Shown piece by piece: positions 35,717 to 45,262 of a stretch of 64,000 nt of DNA; position 1 is the stretch's first letter, and every line of letters starts with the position of its first letter. Under the pieces are notes generated by a model, which was not told the DNA's origin, ran no database searches, and was given only the letters and a program-made list of their open reading frames with translations. The DNA comes from Elioraea rosea (GTDB lineage Bacteria > Pseudomonadota > Alphaproteobacteria > Acetobacterales > Acetobacteraceae): assembly GCF_007644105.1 (NCBI RefSeq), contig NZ_VFAC01000008.1:62001-126000 (forward strand). The letters run 5' to 3'. The position numbers and the translations under genes were made by a program.

Positions 35717-36527
35717 AGCGGTAGCTGAGGGCGAGGCCGACGAAGGCCTGGGTGGAGGAGCCCGCCTGGTCGACGATCGGGCTGTCAGCCGCATCGCCGA
35801 GCAGTTCCTTCACCTCCGCGATGGCGGTGACGGCGGCCCTGTCCCAGAAGCGCCAGGTCAGCGTGCCGCCGAAGCCGACATCCTTGAACCCGGCATCGGC
35901 GTCGTATACCGCGTAGCCCGACCGGGCCGACTGCGTGGCATCGATGCCGAAGAAGCTCTGCATGTAGTTGCCGCTCGCCCAGGTGACGGAGGGGCCGAGC
36001 GAGTAGCTCCACGCCTCGCCGAGCCGCCCGCCATAGCCGAGTGTGGCATGCACCGTCGCGCCGCGATGGCCACCGCCGTTGAGCCCCTGCGCGGCGTTGA
36101 CGGCAGCGACCCAGGGGCCCGCCTGGTAGCGCGCGAAGAGGCCGCCCTCGACCGTGCCACCGACGTCGCCGAGGCCGCGCAGCGCGTCGTTGTCGTCCTG
36201 GTCCCGGCCGAAGCGGTAGCGGAGCAGGGGGCCAGCCGAGAACCCGCCGACGCGGATCAGCGACACGCCGAGACCGTCGCGCGAGGAGAGGAAGAACAGG
36301 TCGCGGTAGCGCAGGTCGATCAGCGGCGCTCCGAGAAAGCCGTAGTCGTTCGAACCCTCGTAGTCCGGGTTGGCGGCGCCGAGCGCGCCGACGGTGAGAG
36401 ACCAGGCCGTGGTCGGCCGCACGGCGATCGTGTCGCCGCGGTCGATCAGCTCCTGCGCAGCCAGGCGGACCGGCGCGGCAAGGCAAAGGAGGCCGAGTGC
36501 AACCGCGGCCGCTCGGGAAGAACGCAT
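35706..36527 (-). CDS. MipA/OmpV family outer membrane protein
   Basis: A 273-residue outer-membrane beta-barrel with signal peptide (MRSSRAAAVALGLLCLAAPV, cleavage near LAAQE). Alternating hydrophobic strands, the GAANPDYEGSNDYG start of the mature barrel and the terminal aromatic residue (SYRFTW) are typical of MipA/OmpV, proteins linked to peptidoglycan synthesis scaffolds or stress response. The start at 36527 is the only one that gives the signal peptide. It overlaps the end of the glycosyltransferase gene by 11 bases tail to tail. Confidence 0.88.
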   Translation of the reverse strand: MRSSRAAAVALGLLCLAAPVRLAAQELIDRGDTIAVRPTTAWSLTVGALGAANPDYEGSNDYGFLGAPLIDLRYRDLFFLSSRDGLGVSLIRVGGFSAGPLLRYRFGRDQDDNDALRGLGDVGGTVEGGLFARYQAGPWVAAVNAAQGLNGGGHRGATVHATLGYGGRLGEAWSYSLGPSVTWASGNYMQSFFGIDATQSARSGYAVYDADAGFKDVGFGGTLTWRFWDRAAVTAIAEVKELLGDAADSPIVDQAGSSTQAFVGLALSYRFTW

Positions 36528-36645
36528 TGGATGTCCTTGAAAGACTTTGGAACGGTCCCGGTCAGATGGACCATCCCGCCCCGCGCCGCAAGGCGCGGGC
36601 CGGTCACATTTGGCGCGCTCACGCCGCCGTGCTAACCGCGCCGGC

Positions 36646-37323
36646 GTGTTCAAGCGCCTGCTTCGCCATCCCCGCACCCTCGCCCTCGGTGCCGCGCTGC
36701 TCGCGCGCCACCTCCGCCTCGTCGCGGCGACGACGCGCTGGCAGGTCGTCGGCCGGGAGGCGCTCGCGCCGCTCGCGGGCAGGCCGCTGATCGGCGCCTT
36801 CTGGCACGAGCAGCTCGCGCTTGCCCCCTCCGTCGCCTGGAACTGGTCGGGCCGGCATGACGACACCGGGTTCACGGTGCTCGTCTCGCAGCACCGCGAC
36901 GGCAGGCTGATCGGCGACGTCGTCGCCCGGCTCGGCATCGGCGCGGCGCACGGCTCCTCGCGCCGCGGCGGCGTCGCGGTGTTCCGCGAGGCGCAGCGCG
37001 TGATCGCAGAGGGCCGCTCGGTGGCCATCACGCCGGACGGGCCGCGCGGCCCCCGGCGCGTCGCCCAGCCAGGCGTGGCGCGGCTTGCGCGGCTCGCCTC
37101 GGTCATGGTCGTCCCGGTCGGCGTCGCCGTCTCGCGCGCCCGCCGCCTCGGCTCGTGGGACAGGCTGATCTTCCCCCTGCCCTTCGGCCGCGGCGCGATC
37201 GTCTACGGTGCGGCGATCGATCCTGCTTCGGCCGAGACCGAGGAGGCGCTCCTGGCGGTGATCGCAGCGGGGATGACGGAAGCGGCCGATGACGCCGCAC
37301 GCCGCGTCGGGCTCGCGCCGTGA
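36646..37323 (+). CDS. DUF374 lysophospholipid-acyltransferase-like protein
   Basis: A 225-residue DUF374 protein. The HX4-type motif appears as GAFWHEQL and the later block as ITPDGPRGPRR, both characteristic. DUF374 genes are regularly found beside waaA in alphaproteobacteria and are thought to modify lipid A or lipopolysaccharide precursors. GTG at 36646 is preferred to the ATG at 36547, which would add a non-conserved arginine-rich leader overlapping the mipA promoter region. Its stop overlaps waaA by 4 bases. Confidence 0.85.
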   Translation: MFKRLLRHPRTLALGAALLARHLRLVAATTRWQVVGREALAPLAGRPLIGAFWHEQLALAPSVAWNWSGRHDDTGFTVLVSQHRDGRLIGDVVARLGIGAAHGSSRRGGVAVFREAQRVIAEGRSVAITPDGPRGPRRVAQPGVARLARLASVMVVPVGVAVSRARRLGSWDRLIFPLPFGRGAIVYGAAIDPASAETEEALLAVIAAGMTEAADDAARRVGLAP

Positions 37324-38645
37324 CCCTGGCGCTCGCGCTCTGGCGCGCCGGCGGGCTCGCCGCAGCCCCGCTTCTGCCGCTGTGGCTTGCCAGGCGCGCG
37401 GCGCGCGGCAAGGAGTTCCCTGCGCGGCTCGCCGAACGCCGCGGCATCGCGAGCCTGCCGCGCCCGAACGGCACGCTTCTGTGGCTGCACGCAGCGAGCG
37501 TCGGCGAGAGCCTCTCCGCCCTGCCCCTGATCGAGGCGCTGCGCCGGGCTCGTCCCGCCCTGTCGGTGCTGGTCACGACAGGGACAGTCACCTCGGCCGA
37601 ACTCCTTGCGCGCCGTCTTGGCGGCGCCGCTGCGGAGCCGTCCCGCTCGGGTGCGATGCCAGACTCCCCCTGGCTGGTCCACCAGGTCGCGCCGCTCGAC
37701 ATCCCTGCCTGGGTCGAGCGGTTCCTCGACCATTGGCGCCCGGATGCCGCCGTGTTCGTCGAGAGCGAGCTGTGGCCGGCGACGCTCGCTGCGCTGCGCC
37801 GGCGCGGCATCCGCGCCGCCCTCGTCAACGCCAGGCTCTCTCCGCGCTCGGCGGCGCGCTGGGCCCGTGCCCGCGGCGCAGCGGCCGAGGCGCTCTCCAC
37901 CTTCGAGGTGCTTCTCGCCCAGACACGGGCCGATGCCGAGCGCCTCTCGTCCCTGGCCGGCCGCCAGGTCGACACGCCGGGCAACCTCAAGCACGCATCC
38001 GCCCCGCTTCCGGCCGACGCCGCCGAGCTTGCCAGGCTGTCGGCGCTGCTCGGGGGGCGACCTGCCTGGGTCGCTGCGTCGACGCATCCCGGAGAGGAGC
38101 AGCAGGTCCTCGCCGCGCATCGCGCCGCCCTGGCAGCCCACCCGGACCTCCTGCTCATCCTCGCCCCGCGCCATCCCGAGCGCGGCGAGGCGGTGGCCGC
38201 ACTCGTCGCCGAAGCCGGGTTCCCCGCACGCCGCCGGTCACAGAGGCAGGACCCGGACGGGCCAGTCTGGGTCGCCGATACGCTGGGCGAGCTCGGCCTC
38301 TGGTACAGGCTTGCACGCGGGGCGTTTCTCGGCGGCTCGCTCATCGCCCATGGCGGGCAGAACCCGCTCGAGCCCGCACGCCTGCGCCTGCCGGTTGCAT
38401 TCGGCCCTCATACTGCCAATTTTGCCGAAGTCGTGGAGGAGTTGCTCGCCGCTGGCGCGGCGATGCGGGTGGCGGATGCCGAGGCCCTTGCCGCCTGGGC
38501 GACCAGGATCGCCGCGGAACCGGGCTGGGCAGAGGCGTCGGGCCGGGCCGCGCAGGCGGCCGCCGGCCGGGGCAGCGCGGCGCTGGACCGGACCCTGGCC
38601 GCCCTGCTACCCCTTCTCCCCGAGGAAGGCTACACGGCAGGGTAG
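37320..38645 (+). CDS. waaA: 3-deoxy-D-manno-octulosonic acid (Kdo) transferase WaaA
   Basis: A 441-residue GT-B enzyme that attaches Kdo to lipid IVA at the inner membrane. The N-terminal anchor is followed by GKEFPARLAERRGI, containing the likely catalytic glutamate; LLWLHAASVGES, VFVESELWPATL and the C-terminal HGGQNPLEPARL are hallmark segments. The GTG start overlaps the DUF374 stop. It forms an operon with lpxK and the late acyltransferase gene. Confidence 0.95.
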   Translation: MTLALALWRAGGLAAAPLLPLWLARRAARGKEFPARLAERRGIASLPRPNGTLLWLHAASVGESLSALPLIEALRRARPALSVLVTTGTVTSAELLARRLGGAAAEPSRSGAMPDSPWLVHQVAPLDIPAWVERFLDHWRPDAAVFVESELWPATLAALRRRGIRAALVNARLSPRSAARWARARGAAAEALSTFEVLLAQTRADAERLSSLAGRQVDTPGNLKHASAPLPADAAELARLSALLGGRPAWVAASTHPGEEQQVLAAHRAALAAHPDLLLILAPRHPERGEAVAALVAEAGFPARRRSQRQDPDGPVWVADTLGELGLWYRLARGAFLGGSLIAHGGQNPLEPARLRLPVAFGPHTANFAEVVEELLAAGAAMRVADAEALAAWATRIAAEPGWAEASGRAAQAAAGRGSAALDRTLAALLPLLPEEGYTAG

Positions 38646-38653
38646 AGAACGAG

Positions 38654-39679
38654 ATGCTTCGCGCACCTGGCTTCTGGCTCCCTGGCGGCGGCGGCCTGAC
38701 GCCGCTCCTCCTGAGCCCCGTCTCTGCGATCTATGCCCGCGCGACCGCCCGGCGCGTCTCCCGTCCGGGCTGGGCCGCGCCCGTGCCGGTGATCTGCTGC
38801 GGCAACGTCACGGCGGGCGGCGCCGGCAAGACCACCGTCGCGCTCGACCTGCTTGCGCGCCTCAGCCGCCGCGGCATCGCCACGCATGCGCTTCTGCGCG
38901 GCTATGGCGGGTCGGCCAAGGGACCGCTCCGCGTCGACCCCGCTCGGCACGAGTGCCGGACGGTGGGGGATGAGGCCCTGCTTCTGGCTTCCGTCGCGCC
39001 CACCTGGGTCGGCGCTGACCGTGCCGCCACCGCGCGGCTCGCGATCGAGGACGGTGCCGGCGCGCTCGTGCTCGATGACGGGCTGCAGAACCCCACCCTG
39101 CAGAAGACGCTCGCGCTCCTGGTGATCGACGGCACGTTCGGCTTCGGCAACGGCCGCGTCATCCCGGCCGGGCCGCTGCGCGAGCCGGTCTCCGCCGCGG
39201 CCGCCCGCGCGCATGCCGCGGTGCTGATCGGCGAGGACGAGACGGGCGCGCAGCACCTCCTGCCACCGACGCTGCCGCTGCTCCGTGCGCGCCTCGTGCC
39301 CGGCCCCGGCGCGGCGGCGCTTGCCCGCCGACCTGTCTTCGCCTTCGCCGGCATCGGCAATCCGCGCAAGTTCTTCGACACGCTCTCGGAGGCCGGCGCC
39401 ATCGTCGTTGGCCGCCAGACCTTCGCCGATCACTATCCCTATGACGATGACGACATGCGCCACATCCTCGCAGAGGCCGAGCGCCTTGCCGCGCTGCCGG
39501 TGACGACGCGCAAGGACATCGTTCGCGTGCCGGCTCGCTTCCGCGACGAGATCGCGGTCGCCGATGTCGGGCTAGCCTGGGAGGAGGAGGACGCGCTCGA
39601 GGCGCTTCTCGCACCCCTCTTCCCGCCGCACCAGGCAGAGATCTTCTCCCCCCCAGACACGGCGCACTGCACGGCATGA
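38654..39679 (+). CDS. lpxK: tetraacyldisaccharide 4'-kinase LpxK
   Basis: A 341-residue kinase that phosphorylates the 4' position of the lipid A disaccharide. The Walker A loop AGGAGKTT is at residues 54-61 (NVTAGGAGKTTVAL); LLRGYGG, VGDEALLLA and LDDGLQNP follow in the family order, as does FAGIGNPRKFF. The ATG at 38654 is 8 bases after the waaA stop. Its own stop overlaps the next start by 4 bases. Confidence 0.96.
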   Translation: MLRAPGFWLPGGGGLTPLLLSPVSAIYARATARRVSRPGWAAPVPVICCGNVTAGGAGKTTVALDLLARLSRRGIATHALLRGYGGSAKGPLRVDPARHECRTVGDEALLLASVAPTWVGADRAATARLAIEDGAGALVLDDGLQNPTLQKTLALLVIDGTFGFGNGRVIPAGPLREPVSAAAARAHAAVLIGEDETGAQHLLPPTLPLLRARLVPGPGAAALARRPVFAFAGIGNPRKFFDTLSEAGAIVVGRQTFADHYPYDDDDMRHILAEAERLAALPVTTRKDIVRVPARFRDEIAVADVGLAWEEEDALEALLAPLFPPHQAEIFSPPDTAHCTA

Positions 39680-40596
39680 ATTCGCCTGGCTTCGGGATGC
39701 GCCTCCGCTGGGCGGCGGAGGCGGCTCTCGCGCGCGCCGTGTTCGCCCTGTTCCGCGCCCTCGGGCCGGAGCGCGCCTCGAATGTCGGCGGCGCTGCCGC
39801 GCGCGCGGTCGGTCCCCTCATCCCCGTCTCGCGCGTCGCGCTGCGCAATCTCGAGATCGCGTTCCCGGACCGCGATGCTTCCTGGCGTCGCGAGACGATG
39901 CGCGCGGCGTGGGAGAATCTCGGCCGCGTCGTCGCCGAATATCCGCACCTGTCCGGCCTGAAGCGCACGACGTCGGGCCCAGGGTGGGAGCTCGCGAATC
40001 CCGAGATCCTGGAGGCGATCGCCGAGAGGGGCGGGCCGGCGATCTTCGTCTCCGGCCACATCGCGAATTGGGAACTGCTTCCGCCCGTCGCCGCCGCCTA
40101 CGGCATCGCGATGTCGTCGGTCTATCGCGCACCGACCAACCCGGCGATCGATGCCATCATCCTCAGGTTCCGCGAGCAGGCGCTGAAGCCCCTCGTCGCG
40201 CCGCTGTTCCCGAAGGGCTCCGACGGCGCGCGCGCCGCGCTCATGCATCTGAGGCGCGGCGGGTTCCTCGGCATGCTGCTCGACCAGAAGATGAATGACG
40301 GGATCGAGGCGCGGCTGTTCGGCCGCCCGGCGATGACTGCCCCGGCGCTCGCCCAGCTCGCGCTCCGCCATCGCTGCCCGGTGGTGATGGGACGGGCGAT
40401 GCGGATCGGCCCGGCCCGATATCGTTTCGTAGCGGGTCCGACCCTGCCGCTTCCCGACAGCGGCGACCGCTCAGCCGATGTCGCTGCGCTGACCCAGGCG
40501 GTGAACGATGCGCTCGAGGGCTGGATCCGCGACCGCCCCGCCGAATGGCTGTGGTTCCACCGCCGATTCCCGAAGGAAACGTACCGGCGCGCGTAA
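39676..40596 (+). CDS. lpxL: lipid A late acyltransferase, LpxL/HtrB family
   Basis: A 306-residue membrane-anchored acyltransferase. The catalytic HX4E motif is HIANWE (His128, Glu133); RNLEIAFPD near residue 57 and MLLDQKMNDG are also family blocks. It transfers a secondary acyl chain onto lipid A. Position after lpxK with an ATGA overlap supports this. It could be LpxL or LpxM in specificity; the symbol denotes the family. Confidence 0.88.
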   Translation: MNSPGFGMRLRWAAEAALARAVFALFRALGPERASNVGGAAARAVGPLIPVSRVALRNLEIAFPDRDASWRRETMRAAWENLGRVVAEYPHLSGLKRTTSGPGWELANPEILEAIAERGGPAIFVSGHIANWELLPPVAAAYGIAMSSVYRAPTNPAIDAIILRFREQALKPLVAPLFPKGSDGARAALMHLRRGGFLGMLLDQKMNDGIEARLFGRPAMTAPALAQLALRHRCPVVMGRAMRIGPARYRFVAGPTLPLPDSGDRSADVAALTQAVNDALEGWIRDRPAEWLWFHRRFPKETYRRA

Positions 40597-40608
40597 GTCT
40601 CTTGGGGG

Positions 40609-40651
40609 CCGTTCGAGAAGGCGCTGCCGCGGCAGTTGCGTCGTCGAACGG
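40609..40651. terminator. probable bidirectional terminator / cruciform
   Basis: CCGTTCGA at 40609-40616 and TCGAACGG at 40644-40651 form a perfect 8-bp inverted repeat. A second palindrome (CTGCCGCGGCAG) is nested inside. It lies between the convergent lpxL and chemoreceptor genes. There is no clear T run on either strand, so termination activity is a guess from position and structure. Confidence 0.45.
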
Positions 40652-40655
40652 TCTC

Positions 40656-42128
40656 TCAGGCGGAGCGGACGCGCGCGAGGAACCCGTCGAGACGCTCGGT
40701 GAGCTGCCGAGAGGTCGCGGACAGCATCTCCGCGCTCTCGCGCGTGCGCGCGGCAACGACGGCGTTCTCCGCGGCGGCATCGGAGACGGCGCCGATCGCG
40801 CGGGTGCTGTCCTCGGTGCCCGATGCGGCACCCTGCACCGCACGGCCGATCTCGGAGATCGCCGCGGCCTGCTGGTCCATCGCCGCGGCGATCGCCGTCG
40901 CGATGCCATCGATCCTGCGCACCACGGCGATGATGTCGGTCACCGCCGTGCCCGTCTCTGTGGTGGCGGACTGCATCGCGGCGATCTCGCGCGCGATGTC
41001 CTCCGTCGCCTTCGCCGTCTGCGCGGCAAGCCCCTTCACCTCATTGGCCACCACCGCGAAGCCTTTGCCGGCCTCTCCCGCCCGCGCCGCCTCGATCGTG
41101 GCATTGAGCGCGAGCAGGTTGGTCTGTCCCGCCACGCCGCCGATCATGTCGGCGACGGTGCCTATGCGCTGTGCAGCCTCCGCGAGAGCCGCGACGGTGC
41201 CTTCCACCCGGCCGGCCTGGCGGGCAGCGTCGCCCGAGACGGTCGCGGCCTCGCCGATGCGGCGCGTGATCTCGGCGATCGAGGCCGTCATCTCCTCGAC
41301 CGCAGCGGAGGCTGCCTGCACGGCCATCGAGGAGCGCGCGGCTGCGTCGGCCGCTTCCGCGGCATCGGCGCCGGTGCGGGCCGCGGCGTCGGCGAGCGAG
41401 CGGGAGGTTGCGTCCATCGTCCGCGCCGTCTCGGCGACACGCGCCGTCACGCCGCCCATCTCGACCTCGAACCCGTTGGCGAGGGCAAGCGTCGCCTCGC
41501 GCTTCCCTGCCTCTGCCCGCGCAGCCTCGGCCTCGTGCTCGGCCGTCATCGCCCGCAGCGCAGCCTCGCTCGCGGCTGAGTCGCGCGCGGCCTTCTCGGC
41601 TGCGGGCAGGATCGCCTCGATGCGCTCTGCGATCCAGATCAGCGCACCTGTCTCTGCGACCACGATCACCGCATGCACGACCACGCGCCCGAAATCCGCC
41701 CCGCCCGGGAACACGAGCGCAGGGACGAGGAAGTTCAGCGCCAGATGGTGGACGGCCGTGACGGCCGAAGCGAGCAGGATCACCCGCCAGTCGGCATAGA
41801 CGGCGAGGATTGCGAGCATGGCGAAAAACGCCATGTGCATGTCGATCTGCCAGGGGTGGCCGGCGAACTCGGCGACGAGGAGTGCGGGCATGGCGACGGC
41901 GGAGACGGCGACCGTCGCGCGCGTGGCCTGTCCCGCCGGGTCGCGCCAGACGGCGAGGCTCGCAAGCGCGGCGAAGGCCCCGGCAATCGCAACCGGGAAG
42001 AGGATCGGCGCGCCGAGAAGCGCGGTGAGGATTCCCGTCAGCACCACGTTGGCCCAGAGGATGGCGAGCAGGATCCTGCTCGCGGCGACCCGCAAGGCCG
42101 TCAGGGCGTCCTGTGCCGGGATGGTCAT
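40656..42128 (-). CDS. methyl-accepting chemotaxis protein
   Basis: A 490-residue chemoreceptor. The first 165 residues hold about six membrane helices with little periplasmic domain and no HAMP, followed by coiled coil. The signalling tip [35 protein letters not shown] is split here only by description and is intact around residues 332-366. Sensing is probably through the membrane module. It overlaps the small upstream gene by 4 bases. No che genes are in the window. Confidence 0.93.
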   Translation of the reverse strand: MTIPAQDALTALRVAASRILLAILWANVVLTGILTALLGAPILFPVAIAGAFAALASLAVWRDPAGQATRATVAVSAVAMPALLVAEFAGHPWQIDMHMAFFAMLAILAVYADWRVILLASAVTAVHHLALNFLVPALVFPGGADFGRVVVHAVIVVAETGALIWIAERIEAILPAAEKAARDSAASEAALRAMTAEHEAEAARAEAGKREATLALANGFEVEMGGVTARVAETARTMDATSRSLADAAARTGADAAEAADAAARSSMAVQAASAAVEEMTASIAEITRRIGEAATVSGDAARQAGRVEGTVAALAEAAQRIGTVADMIGGVAGQTNLLALNATIEAARAGEAGKGFAVVANEVKGLAAQTAKATEDIAREIAAMQSATTETGTAVTDIIAVVRRIDGIATAIAAAMDQQAAAISEIGRAVQGAASGTEDSTRAIGAVSDAAAENAVVAARTRESAEMLSATSRQLTERLDGFLARVRSA

Positions 42129-42430
42129 GACGTCTGTCCTTTGGATTGCGACATCAGGCAGCCGCCGAGCGCGTCGGCGCGCAGAACGAGCCAGGCACCG
42201 GAAGCGGAAAGCCGCGCCGCAAGGTCACCCTCGCCGCGCAGGAGGAGCGACCCGAGCGGCCCCGGCGCCACCGGCAACGCATCGGCCGACACGGCGCGCG
42301 CGAGCCCATCGGCTCCGAACCAGGCGAGAAGCGGCGCACCGGGAACCGGCCGCAGAGCGACGGCGAGCACAGCGACGACGGAGAGAACCGTCGCTCCGGC
42401 GGGAGCCAGGAAAGCGGAGAGCCGGTGCAT
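42125..42430 (-). CDS. small membrane protein of unknown function, coupled to chemoreceptor gene
   Basis: A 101-residue protein with one or two N-terminal hydrophobic segments ([18 protein letters not shown]) and no family I recognise. Its stop overlaps the chemoreceptor ATG (ATGA), which supports it being real. The C-terminal part ([18 protein letters not shown]) looks soluble. It may be an accessory of the receptor; this is inference. Confidence 0.55.
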   Translation of the reverse strand: MHRLSAFLAPAGATVLSVVAVLAVALRPVPGAPLLAWFGADGLARAVSADALPVAPGPLGSLLLRGEGDLAARLSASGAWLVLRADALGGCLMSQSKGQTS

Positions 42431-42489
42431 GACCGGCTCTTCCTACAGGGCAGGACTTAAGCTTCCCTTTCGGGAAGACGGAGGCAGGT

Positions 42490-42861
42490 TCAGGCGGTGC
42501 CGAAGCCCTTGCCCGCCACGCGGTACTCGGGCCGCGGCGGGCTGAAGATGTCGAGCACCTTCGCGCCCTCTGGCCCCGCCCGCATCGTGTGCGGCACGCC
42601 GCCGGGGGTGCGCCAGAAATCCCCCTTCTTCACGGCGATCTCCTCGCCACCCTGGATGCGCACGGCAGAGCCTTCGAGCAGCACGCCCCACTGCTCCTCC
42701 GGGTGGTGGTGCATCTTGCCCTGCTGGTTCGGCGCGATGCTGACGATCGAGAGCATCGCCTGCTCGCCGGCGAAGATGCGCGTCGTCACGCCATCGGCGA
42801 GCTCGCGGAACAGCCCGTCCTCCGGATTGTCGAGGTTGTGGAACTCCTTGGCCTGGCTCAT
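42490..42861 (-). CDS. cupin-domain protein
   Basis: A 123-residue single-domain cupin. Motif 1 is KMHHHPEEQWGVLLEG with metal-binding histidines and glutamate; motif 2 is RTPGGVPHTMR. The fold usually binds a metal or small effector; no specific activity can be assigned. The ATG at 42861 has GGAG 6 bases upstream, so it was preferred over the ATG at 42876. It lies 49 bases from the M23 peptidase gene on the same strand. Confidence 0.87.
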   Translation of the reverse strand: MSQAKEFHNLDNPEDGLFRELADGVTTRIFAGEQAMLSIVSIAPNQQGKMHHHPEEQWGVLLEGSAVRIQGGEEIAVKKGDFWRTPGGVPHTMRAGPEGAKVLDIFSPPRPEYRVAGKGFGTA

Positions 42862-42910
42862 GGCAGTCTCCGGCATCGATGGGGCAACGGTGGTATCGGC
42901 CGCGTCGGTA

Positions 42911-43735
42911 TCAGCTTTCCGGCATCGGCGGCAGGGCCGTCTGCGGATCGACGGGTATGCCGAGCCAGCCGATCTCGAAATGCAGGTGCGGACCGGTGAC
43001 GCGCCCCGTCGCGCCGATCGCTGCGATCGGCTGGCTCTGATCCACGCGCTGCCCCAGGGCCACGTCGATCCGCGAGAGGTGGAGGTAGGAGGAGGAGACG
43101 CCGTGGCCATGGTCGAGGATCACGGTGCCGCCCTGGAAGTAGAGGTCCGGCTCGGCGAGGCGGACGATGCCCGGCGCGGCGGCGAGCACCGGCGTGCCCG
43201 TCGGGCGCGCGACATCGACGCCGAGATGCGGCGCGCGCGGCTGGCCGTTCAGGATGCGCCGCGAGCCGTAGACGCCGCTGATCCGCCCTGTCGCCGGCCA
43301 GATGAAGCCCTTGGCGAACAGCGGCTCGTCCGTGTCGTGCCGGCGCGCGGCGCGCACCCGCTCGCGCTCCTGGCCGATGCGCTCGAGCGTCTCCGGCGGC
43401 GGCGTCACCATGCCCTGGGGCAGGCCGCTGATCGGCTGCTCGAGCCAGGCGCGCTTGGCGACGGAGAGCTTGCGCGTCTCTGCCTTGCCGCGCGGTGGGG
43501 TGACGACGAGCGCGCTCTCGGGCCTCGCGTCACGGCCGAACCCGAAGGCGAACTCGCCGCCTCGCCCGACGCGCACGGCCGTGCCGTCAAGGCTGATCCG
43601 CGTGCCGGGAACGGCGCGGCCACTGACGAACCCGCCCTGGGCGATGGGACCGGTCCACTCGAGCGCGCGTGCCGCCGGGGCGGCAAGAAGGCAGAGAGCG
43701 CAGCCGAGCACGCCCCGTCGCGCCAGGAGGATCAT
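42911..43735 (-). CDS. M23-family metallopeptidase (LytM-type)
   Basis: A 274-residue exported peptidase. A signal peptide ([20 protein letters not shown]) precedes a beta-rich region and the LytM domain. Zinc ligands are in [10 protein letters not shown] (HxxxD) and GPHLHFEIG (HxH), both intact, so it is likely an active peptidoglycan endopeptidase. The ATG at 43735 overlaps the xseA stop, which sets the start. The operon xseA-M23 is common in related genomes. Confidence 0.92.
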   Translation of the reverse strand: MILLARRGVLGCALCLLAAPAARALEWTGPIAQGGFVSGRAVPGTRISLDGTAVRVGRGGEFAFGFGRDARPESALVVTPPRGKAETRKLSVAKRAWLEQPISGLPQGMVTPPPETLERIGQERERVRAARRHDTDEPLFAKGFIWPATGRISGVYGSRRILNGQPRAPHLGVDVARPTGTPVLAAAPGIVRLAEPDLYFQGGTVILDHGHGVSSSYLHLSRIDVALGQRVDQSQPIAAIGATGRVTGPHLHFEIGWLGIPVDPQTALPPMPES

Positions 43736-45207
43736 AGCAGGCTCCCTTGCTCGGGCTTCGCGGGCGACGCCTTGCGCGGGGCGACGCCATCGGCCGTGGC
43801 ACGCACCGGGCCATCGGCGAAGCGGAGATCGAGCCTCGCGCCCGGAGCGACCGAGGCCGCGCGCGTCACCGCGTGGCCATCGGCGTCGGTCACCAGAGCG
43901 AAGCCGCGCGACAGAACCGCCTGGTAGGATGCGCCCTCGAGCCTGGCCGAAAGCGCCTCGAGCCGCGTGCGGCCCTGCGCGAGCGCGGCGCGGACCGGCT
44001 GGTCGGACAGGCGGATGCGCGCGAGCGCGAGGTGCCGCCGCTCCGCAAGCCTCGACAGGGCGGTGGGAAGCCGCTGCGCGAGAAGGGAGAGCGCGTTCCG
44101 GCGTGCGGCGACGCCCTCGCGCGGGTGCGGTAGCCGGCCTGCGAGAGAGGCAAGCGTCAGCCGCCGGCGCTGCACGAAGCCGGGCAGCGCCGCGTCGAGC
44201 CGGGCGGAGCGATCGTCGAGCCGCTGCCGGGCGGTTGCGAGAAGCGAGGGCAGATCGGGCACCGCACGGGCGGCACGCTCGAGCCTGAGCCGCCGCTCGT
44301 TCATCGTGCGCGCGAGCCCGCCTGCGAGGCGTGCGTCGAGCCCCTTCACCTCGCGAAGCACGTCGAGCCGCACGGGAACCGCCATCTCGGCGGCAGCCGT
44401 CGGCGTGGGCGCGCGGCGGTCGGACACGAAATCGATCAGGGTCGTGTCGGTCTCGTGCCCCACGGCGCTGATGAGAGGGATCGCCGACGCGGCTGCGGCG
44501 CGCACCACCGCCTCCTCGTTGAAGGCCATCAGGTCCTCGAGCGAGCCGCCGCCGCGCGCGACGATCAGCACATCCGGCCGCGGCACGGCGCCGCCAGGCT
44601 CGAGTGCGTTGAACCCGGCGATCGCCGCCGCCACCTGCTCGGCCGCGCCCTGGCCCTGCACGGCGACGGGCCAGACGAGCACATGGCGGGGAAAGCGCTC
44701 GGCGAGCCTGTGCAGGATGTCGCGGATCACCGCCCCGCGCGGCGAGGTGACGACGCCGATGACGCGCGGCAGGCGGGGGATCGGCCGCTTGCGCTCTGCC
44801 GCGAACAGCCCCTCGGCGGCAAGACGCTGCTTCAGCATCTCGATGCGCGCCAGAAGCGCGCCTGCGCCGGCATAGTCCAGCCTGTCGATCTGCAGCTGGT
44901 AGCTCGAGCGGTCCGCGTAGGTGGTGAGCTTGCCCGTCGCGACCACCTCGACGCCGTTCTCCGGGTCGAGCCCGAGCCGTGGCACCACGCTCTTCCAGAT
45001 CACCGCGGCGAGCTTGGCGTTCTCGTCCTTGAGCGAGAGATAGATGTGGCCGGAGGGGTAGCGCTTGCACTCGGTGATCTCGCCGCGCACGCGCACGCGG
45101 CCGAACCGGTCCTCGAGCGCCCGCTTGACCGCGCCGGCGATCTCGGAGACCGAGAATTCCGGGATGTTCGGGCGTTCTGCCGCGGCAGGGGGGGCGATCT
45201 CTTGCAT
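43732..45207 (-). CDS. xseA: exodeoxyribonuclease VII large subunit XseA
   Basis: A 491-residue nuclease subunit acting with XseB on single-stranded DNA. The N-terminal OB fold ([20 protein letters not shown]) is followed by the catalytic core with [34 protein letters not shown] and [20 protein letters not shown]. The long C-terminal coiled-coil region is present. It is divergent from purD with 55 bases between starts. Confidence 0.95.
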   Translation of the reverse strand: MQEIAPPAAAERPNIPEFSVSEIAGAVKRALEDRFGRVRVRGEITECKRYPSGHIYLSLKDENAKLAAVIWKSVVPRLGLDPENGVEVVATGKLTTYADRSSYQLQIDRLDYAGAGALLARIEMLKQRLAAEGLFAAERKRPIPRLPRVIGVVTSPRGAVIRDILHRLAERFPRHVLVWPVAVQGQGAAEQVAAAIAGFNALEPGGAVPRPDVLIVARGGGSLEDLMAFNEEAVVRAAAASAIPLISAVGHETDTTLIDFVSDRRAPTPTAAAEMAVPVRLDVLREVKGLDARLAGGLARTMNERRLRLERAARAVPDLPSLLATARQRLDDRSARLDAALPGFVQRRRLTLASLAGRLPHPREGVAARRNALSLLAQRLPTALSRLAERRHLALARIRLSDQPVRAALAQGRTRLEALSARLEGASYQAVLSRGFALVTDADGHAVTRAASVAPGARLDLRFADGPVRATADGVAPRKASPAKPEQGSLL

Positions 45208-45262
45208 GCCCGCCGATCCTATGCGATCCGCCGACAGGGTTTAAGCGGGAGGGCGGTCACTC

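Noticed and set aside
42911-45070. Long minus-strand frame joining the M23 peptidase to sequence inside xseA
   Set aside because: The upstream part is xseA in another frame; the M23 signal peptide begins at 43735.
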